Source: CAZVIK01 sp964627045 (GTDB lineage: Bacteria > Acidobacteriota > Terriglobia > Bryobacterales > Bryobacteraceae). Taken from it: a stretch of DNA of 9,964 nt. Below the pieces are notes generated by a model. That model was not told where the DNA came from. It ran no database searches and saw only the letters and a program-made list of their open reading frames with translations. A program made the position numbers and the translations under genes. Shown piece after piece: positions 6,068-9,964 of this stretch; position 1 is the first letter of the stretch, and each line of letters starts with the position of its first letter. The stretch covers positions 1 through 9,964 of the forward strand of contig CAZVIK010000152.1 of the NCBI GenBank assembly GCA_964627045.1, in the 5' to 3' direction.

Positions 6068-7821
6068 CACTTCACCTTCATGACAATCAGAGTCTGGTCG
6101 TCGTAGGTCCGGGTTCCCCCGGCAAACTGGGCCAGGTCGGCGAAGACCGCATCCACCAGCGCCTGCGGGGATTCGCTCCAATGCCTTTGGATCAGACGCG
6201 CCAACCGCACCCGCCCGTAGTGCTCCGCCGCCGGGTTGTGCTGGTCTTCCACGCCATCCGAGTAAAGGACGATGAGGTCCCCCGGCTCGGTCTGGAAGGA
6301 AAGCTCGTCGTACTCCCTGTCGGGAAGCAGCCCCAGCGGCACGCCTTCGACTCGCGGTTTGTGGATCTCCCCGCGCCGGCAGATCAGCGGCGGCATCGAT
6401 CCCGCATTGGCCATCCGCATGCGCCCCCCGCGCGATTGCCACTGGAGCACCAACAGCGTCACGAAGCGGGCGTCGGCTTTCCGCTCGAGCAGGGCGCGGT
6501 TCAACGACTTCATCAATTGCGCCGGGGCGGTGCGCGCCGGGGCCATCGTGCGCAACAGCCCTCCAACCATCGCGGCGTACAGCGCCGCCGCAGCGCCTTT
6601 GCCGCTCACGTCGCCCATCGCGATGACGGTTTGTTCGCGCGCCTGACGGAAGAAGTCGTAAAGGTCGCCGCTGATCTCCCGGGCGGGCTTCAGGCCGATG
6701 GCAATCTCCAGGCCCGGAACCGGCGGCGCCTGTCCGGGCAGCAGGACGGCCTGCAGATCGCGTGCCGCGCGCAGATCGGTCTCCATCCTTCCCTTGGCGT
6801 CCGCCAGTTCCTGGTATAGCCGTGCATTCTCGACCGACACGGCAATCTGCGGCGCGATCAGCGACAGCGTGCGGACGTGGTCGTCGGTGAAAAACCCGAT
6901 GCGTTCGCTCTCCAGATCCATGACGCCGATCACGTGGTCCCGCACGATCAACGGCACGGCGACTTCCGAACGGATGTCCGGATGGAAAGGTATATAGCGC
7001 GGATCGGCCAGCGTGTCGTCCACCTTGATGGCCTCCCGCAGTTCCGCCGCCGCGCCGGTGATTCCCTTTCCCAGGGGGATATTGTCGATCGTCGTCCGCT
7101 CGTCGAAACGGGAGCCGAAGCGGTGGCGCAGAATCCCCTGGGACTCGTCCAACAACAGAATGCTGACCGAGTCGAAGTGGATCAGCGACCGCAGGGCCTC
7201 GGTCACCTTGCTCAGCAGCGAGTCCAGATCCAGGATGGAGGAAAACTCCTGCGAAAGGCGGGCCAGGGTGCGAAGGGTGCGGTTCTGCCGGTCCAAGCGC
7301 CGGTAGAGCCGGGCGTTGTCGATGGCCGCGGCGACGCGCGAGGCGACCAGTTGCAGCGTCGATCGTTCGTAGTCGCCGAAGGCATTAAGGCGCGTCGATT
7401 CGATGTCGATCACGCCGACCAGCTTTCCTCCCCGCGCCAGCATCGGCACGGCCAACTCAGAACGTACCGCGTCCAGCGCGCTCAGGTACCGGGGTTCGCT
7501 GCGGACGTCGCCCACCAGGATCGGCTGCCGTGCTTGCGCCGCCGCCCCTGTGATTCCCTCGCCCAGCGGAATCTCCAGCTTCTCGACGACTTCCTTGCGA
7601 TGGCCGATGGCATACTGAATCCGGAGCACACGCCGGCGCTCGCTATAGAGCATGATGGCGAGCAACTCGCACGGGATGGTCCGCGTGATGAGCCCCGCCA
7701 CACCGCTCAGCAACCGGTCCAGGTCCAGTGTATCGCTGGTGACCGCGGCGATCTCCAGGAAGAAATCGAGCAGTTCCGCGCGATCAAGAACCCGGCCTTC
7801 GGACCCCGCTTCGTTCGGCAT
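6067..7821 (-). CDS. GAF-GAF-SpoIIE (PP2C-type) protein phosphatase, RsbU-like
   Basis: This is a 584-residue cytoplasmic signalling protein. Two GAF sensor domains occupy about 18-172 and 188-337, and both carry nearly the same core (IPLGEGITGAAA at 84-95, IPLGKGITGAAA at 248-259), so they arose by duplication. A helical linker (338-360) leads to a SpoIIE/PP2C phosphatase domain (about 370-584) with the metal-binding motifs SGDLYD (384-389), GDVSGKG (403-409), SDG (521-523) and DDQT (574-577), so it should be active. Such phosphatases usually dephosphorylate anti-anti-sigma (STAS) proteins in partner-switching pathways. No STAS or anti-sigma kinase gene is in this window. It lies 10 nt after deoC and overlaps lysA by one base. 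The Shine-Dalgarno is weak, which suggests coupling to deoC. The GAF ligands are unknown. Confidence 0.94.
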   Translation of the reverse strand: MPNEAGSEGRVLDRAELLDFFLEIAAVTSDTLDLDRLLSGVAGLITRTIPCELLAIMLYSERRRVLRIQYAIGHRKEVVEKLEIPLGEGITGAAAQARQPILVGDVRSEPRYLSALDAVRSELAVPMLARGGKLVGVIDIESTRLNAFGDYERSTLQLVASRVAAAIDNARLYRRLDRQNRTLRTLARLSQEFSSILDLDSLLSKVTEALRSLIHFDSVSILLLDESQGILRHRFGSRFDERTTIDNIPLGKGITGAAAELREAIKVDDTLADPRYIPFHPDIRSEVAVPLIVRDHVIGVMDLESERIGFFTDDHVRTLSLIAPQIAVSVENARLYQELADAKGRMETDLRAARDLQAVLLPGQAPPVPGLEIAIGLKPAREISGDLYDFFRQAREQTVIAMGDVSGKGAAAALYAAMVGGLLRTMAPARTAPAQLMKSLNRALLERKADARFVTLLVLQWQSRGGRMRMANAGSMPPLICRRGEIHKPRVEGVPLGLLPDREYDELSFQTEPGDLIVLYSDGVEDQHNPAAEHYGRVRLARLIQRHWSESPQALVDAVFADLAQFAGGTRTYDDQTLIVMKVK

Positions 7822-7831
7822 GACGTACCGT

Positions 7832-8701
7832 TCAGGCCGCCGCAGCCGCGATGATCTTCACGCTGGCGCTGGCGCCAATCCGGGAGGCGCCGGCCGCCAC
7901 CATCCGGCGGAGATCCTCGATGGTCCGAATCCCCCCGGCCGCCTTGACGCCGGTCCCGGGCCCGACCACCTGCCTCATCAGCGCGACATCTTCGGCCGTG
8001 GCGCCGCCCGAGGCGAATCCGGTCGATGTCTTCACGAAGTCCGCTCCGGCCATCTTCGCCACGGCGCTGGCGACGATCTTCTGGCGCTCGTCGAGGAGCG
8101 CGGTTTCCAGGATTGTCTTGACGATCGCGCCGGCGCGGTGGCAAGCGTCCGCCACCGCCCGGATCTCGTGATCGACGACGTGAAGATCGCCCGAGCGCAG
8201 AGCCCCGACGTTGATCACCATGTCGATTTCGCGCGCGCCGTCCCGCAGTGCGGCTTCTGTTTCGGCGCATTTGATCGCGGAGGTGGCGGCGCCCAAGGGA
8301 AATCCCGCGACGGTGCAAACCTTGACGCTCGTTCCGGCCAGTTCGGCTGCGGCCAGCGGCACCCAGTACGGGTTCACGCACACGCTCGCGAAACCATGCT
8401 CTCTGGCTTCGCGGCACAGAGCCCGGATGTCGTCGCGGGTGGCCTCGGGTTTGAGAAGGGTGTGGTCGATCAGCGCCGCCACCTCGTGGCTGCGCAAAGC
8501 CACGCTGGGGCAGCAGGAAATCCGGTCGGCGCCTGCGGCCACCACGCCCGCGGCGCCGGCCGAGCAGTTCTCCGCGTTTCGCTCGCCACATCCGCTGCAC
8601 TCCCATCCGCAGGGATAGGGCGCGCCGCCGGAGCCGGACCGCTGGCTGAGCACTTGATCGGTGATTTTCTCGATGAGGCTATTTAAACCGAGGGTATCCA
8701 A
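7832..8701 (-). CDS. deoC: Deoxyribose-phosphate aldolase with an N-terminal extension
   Basis: DeoC splits 2-deoxyribose 5-phosphate into acetaldehyde and glyceraldehyde 3-phosphate. From the TTG at 8701 the product is 289 residues, some 65-75 longer than usual. The aldolase core begins at IDHTLLKP (78-85) and keeps CVNP (108-111), the proton-relay aspartate in REIDMVINVGAL (Asp160), the Schiff-base lysine in DFVKTSTGF (Lys224) and the second lysine in GVKAAGGIRT (Lys253). Before the core lie an amphipathic helix (LNSLIEKITDQVLSQ, 6-20), a Gly/Ser linker, and a cysteine cluster (Cys31, 35, 38 and 46, spaced C-x3-C-x2-C-x7-C). The start is uncertain: no Shine-Dalgarno precedes TTG 8701, GTG 8728 or TTG 8782, but a promoter at 8719-8727 would exclude the last two. 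It is the first gene of the deoC-phosphatase-lysA unit. Confidence 0.93.
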   Translation of the reverse strand: MDTLGLNSLIEKITDQVLSQRSGSGGAPYPCGWECSGCGERNAENCSAGAAGVVAAGADRISCCPSVALRSHEVAALIDHTLLKPEATRDDIRALCREAREHGFASVCVNPYWVPLAAAELAGTSVKVCTVAGFPLGAATSAIKCAETEAALRDGAREIDMVINVGALRSGDLHVVDHEIRAVADACHRAGAIVKTILETALLDERQKIVASAVAKMAGADFVKTSTGFASGGATAEDVALMRQVVGPGTGVKAAGGIRTIEDLRRMVAAGASRIGASASVKIIAAAAA

Positions 8702-8718
8702 AGCGTTCGTGGAAGCCC

Positions 8719-8727
8719 ATGATAGCA
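8719..8727 (-). promoter_or_regulatory. Extended -10 promoter of the deoC unit
   Basis: On the minus strand TGCTATCAT combines an extended TG with a -10 box matching five of six bases. No good -35 box is present, which extended -10 promoters can do without. The transcript would start near 8712, about ten bases before the TTG at 8701. The same core, TGCTATACT, occurs on the plus strand at 9830-9838. Confidence 0.45.
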
Positions 8728-8809
8728 CAGCGGGCTCACATCCGACGAGATCCCTTCGATGGTTGCTGCCGTCCCCGTGCAACGGCGCCGCGTCCCGGGA
8801 GACCAGGCG

Positions 8810-9736
8810 CTATCTCAGTTCGCCCTTCACGAAGCGCACCGATTTCTCCAGCGCGTCCAGCGCCGAATCGTACAGCGCCTCGCCCTGCGGAAGGTCTTTG
8901 CGTATCTGTCCCTGCGGCCCGAGACAGAAGTCGTGGTAGCCGTTGGCGTAGACCTCCAGCCGGACTCTCTTGCCGGCCTGTGCCAGCGCATCGTGGAGCA
9001 TGCGCGCCACCGGCTCGAGGCTGTCGGCCGTTCCCACCAGGATCAGAACCGGCGTCTGGATCGGCTCCATGTTCTTTCGCGCCACCTCGGGGTTCGGCTT
9101 TGCGCCCTTGAAGCGATCCGCGCCGGATGGCGCCGGCCCGCCCGGCGCCGTCTGAATGCCAAGGAACCACATCGCCGCGGGAGCCCCGACAATCGCTGAG
9201 TTGACGTGAGTCCTGGAAATCAGGTTCATAACCAGATTTCCGCCGAGACTCACTCCATAGATGTTCACCCGCTTGGCGTCCACATACTTGAGCGCCTTAA
9301 CGTAGTCGATCACCGCCAGGCCGTCGTCGATCGAGGTCACCAGGCCGGATTCCGAGGGAGTGGACATCAGGTTCGTGTTCCCTCCCCGGTAATCGGCCAC
9401 CGCGACAACGTATCCCTCTTGCAGGAATCGCTCCCAGACGGGACCGCCCGTGTCGCCCCGGCTCCATCCCACCAACTGCTCCATCCCGCGCCCGCCCGGC
9501 GCGCCGTGCCAGATGATGATGGCCGGAAACGGACCATCCCCTTTGGGCTTACGAATAGCGGCCGCCACATACACTCCGTCCTTCGACTTGATGTAGGTTT
9601 GCTGCACCGGGGAATCCGTCTCGCTCACCACACGGATGTACTTTTGCGTGGGCAACGGCTGCGTGTTCCCTGGATTCTCAAACACCTCGGCGGCACAGGC
9701 CGCCACGACCAGCGCCACCAGCAGAATGAGTCGCAC
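8810..9736 (-). CDS. Exported alpha/beta hydrolase (dienelactone-hydrolase / S9-peptidase-like)
   Basis: The 308-residue protein (numbered from GTG 9736) starts with a signal peptide: Arg2, then a hydrophobic stretch LILLVALVVAAC. Cys14 follows VAA, which fits a lipobox; ACA-A would also suit ordinary signal peptidase, so it may be a lipoprotein or a soluble exported enzyme. The hydrolase domain has WHGAPGGRG (oxyanion region), YRGGNT, the nucleophile in YGVSLGG (Ser163), the acid in GTADSLEP (Asp238) and His268 in GYHDF, a complete triad. This suggests hydrolysis of esters or small peptides outside the cytoplasm; the substrate is not evident. GTG 9736 was chosen because AAGGGAGG lies 9 nt upstream and the signal peptide then begins at once. 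A TTG at 9763 would put nine extra residues, encoded by the ribosome binding site itself, in front. It points the same way as deoC but ends 108 nt before it. Confidence 0.88.
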   Translation of the reverse strand: MRLILLVALVVAACAAEVFENPGNTQPLPTQKYIRVVSETDSPVQQTYIKSKDGVYVAAAIRKPKGDGPFPAIIIWHGAPGGRGMEQLVGWSRGDTGGPVWERFLQEGYVVAVADYRGGNTNLMSTPSESGLVTSIDDGLAVIDYVKALKYVDAKRVNIYGVSLGGNLVMNLISRTHVNSAIVGAPAAMWFLGIQTAPGGPAPSGADRFKGAKPNPEVARKNMEPIQTPVLILVGTADSLEPVARMLHDALAQAGKRVRLEVYANGYHDFCLGPQGQIRKDLPQGEALYDSALDALEKSVRFVKGELR

Positions 9737-9745
9737 GACGCGTTT

Positions 9746-9753
9746 CCTCCCTT
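9746..9753 (-). promoter_or_regulatory. Shine-Dalgarno for the exported hydrolase
   Basis: AAGGGAGG on the minus strand lies 9 nt before the GTG at 9736 and decides that start. Farther upstream TAGAAT (9773-9768) or CATAAT (9782-9777) could serve as a -10 box; neither has a clear -35 partner. Confidence 0.65.
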
Positions 9754-9829
9754 CGGAAATCAACGCAATTCTACCAATTATGCGCCGCCCGCGATGCTCC
9801 TCACTGAATGCAGTGGCAGCGGGTGGCGG

Positions 9830-9838
9830 TGCTATACT
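9830..9838 (+). promoter_or_regulatory. Extended -10 promoter of the gene leaving the right edge
   Basis: TGCTATACT has the extended TG and a -10 box matching five of six bases. No clear -35 hexamer is found 16-18 nt upstream. Transcription would begin near 9845, giving a leader of about 114 nt before the ATG at 9959. Confidence 0.5.
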
Positions 9839-9849
9839 GTTGCAGGCCC

Positions 9850-9873
9850 GGGGGCGGGTGGCAGGGCTCGGGG
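9850..9873 (+). other. Putative G-quadruplex motif in the 5' leader
   Basis: Four runs of at least three G (9850-9854, 9856-9858, 9864-9866, 9870-9873) are separated by loops of 1, 5 and 3 nt, which satisfies the usual G3+N1-7 rule. It lies on the RNA-like strand a few bases after the predicted transcription start. In a GC-rich genome such motifs also arise by chance. Confidence 0.4.
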
Positions 9874-9905
9874 CCGGATTTCATGGGGGTGTAGGCAGCG
9901 GCAGC

Positions 9906-9927
9906 CCGAAACGGGGTCTGGTTTCGG
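9906..9927 (+). promoter_or_regulatory. Hairpin in the leader before the last gene
   Basis: CCGAAAC (9906-9912) and GTTTCGG (9921-9927) form a perfect 7-bp stem with an 8-nt loop. No T-run follows. The stem ends 14 nt before the AAGG of the ribosome binding site, so it could influence translation, or be an operator for a dimeric protein. Confidence 0.4.
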
Positions 9928-9958
9928 CGTGATGATAATGCAAGGCGAGGAGAACTGT

Positions 9959-9964
9959 ATGCAG
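9959..9964 (+). CDS. Start of a gene that continues beyond the right edge
   Basis: Only ATG CAG is inside the window. The start is supported by GAGGAG (9947-9952) 6 nt upstream, preceded by AAGG, and by the promoter near 9833. The gene is divergent from the exported hydrolase, and the two share a region of about 220 nt. The product cannot be told. Confidence 0.6.

Noticed and set aside
3590..6106. An 838-codon plus-strand open frame
   Set aside because: It overlaps the kinase end, the response regulator and the antisense of lysA. Its product is Arg/Pro/His-rich with no domain, typical of a shadow frame in GC-rich DNA.
6060..6110. A lysine riboswitch before lysA
   Set aside because: lysA starts inside the stop codon of the upstream gene, so there is no leader to hold one.
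6068..6442. A longer N-terminus for LysA
   Set aside because: The added 125 residues are a shadow of the phosphatase gene. The ATG at 6067 has a ribosome binding site and gives the normal family length.
6877..8686. Large plus-strand open frames opposite the phosphatase and deoC (6877-7854 and 7652-8686)
   Set aside because: Both are antisense to genes with complete catalytic motifs and show no recognisable domain or ribosome site.
7832..9964. A microcompartment locus around deoC
   Set aside because: No shell-protein domain occurs in any frame of the window. Only the DeoC extension hints at such a link.
1..9964. CRISPR arrays, tRNA genes, insertion sequences or phage attachment sites
   Set aside because: No regularly spaced repeats, cloverleaf with a tRNA-like 3' end, transposase motif or flanking direct repeats were seen by eye.

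Overview
This high-GC bacterial window looks like a piece of a chromosome from a soil-type heterotroph. An Acidobacteriota member of the Bryobacterales/Solibacter kind is my best guess. That is an inference from the GC-rich coding style, the mix of genes and an extended DeoC; no RNA gene or marker gene here proves it. I see no tRNA, rRNA, CRISPR array, transposase or phage gene.

Layout. (1) 3-356 (+): C-terminal part of a probable ASCH-domain protein that enters from the left edge. (2) 379-437: hairpins between convergent genes. (3) 438-1884 (-): a DJ-1/PfpI-family gene followed by an overlapping HSL-type esterase gene. (4) 1883-2212 (+): a fragment resembling only the C-terminal end of Sir2-like proteins, probably a gene remnant. 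(5) 2416-4406 (+): a two-component pair, a NarL-type membrane sensor kinase and its LuxR-type response regulator, with an ATGA overlap. (6) 4415-4723 (-): a small, very basic protein of unknown function with its own plausible promoter and a strong ribosome binding site. (7) 4811-8701 (-): a tight three-gene unit, deoC, then a GAF-GAF-SpoIIE/PP2C phosphatase, then lysA (10-nt gap, then a TGATG junction). (8) 8810-9736 (-): an exported alpha/beta hydrolase. (9) 9830-9964 (+): a promoter, a G-rich structured leader, a ribosome binding site and the first two codons of a gene that runs off the right edge.

How the genes fit together. Most are ordinary housekeeping, signalling or hydrolase genes, and I see no defence or mobile system. 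The most distinctive features are DeoC's N-terminal extension (an amphipathic helix resembling microcompartment encapsulation peptides, then a four-cysteine cluster) and the placement of a sensory phosphatase between two metabolic enzymes in one apparent transcript. The coordinate-level calls for deoC, lysA, the response regulator, the kinase and the phosphatase rest on clear catalytic motifs. Several start codons (deoC, the kinase, the exported hydrolase) are non-ATG choices that I argue from local signals.
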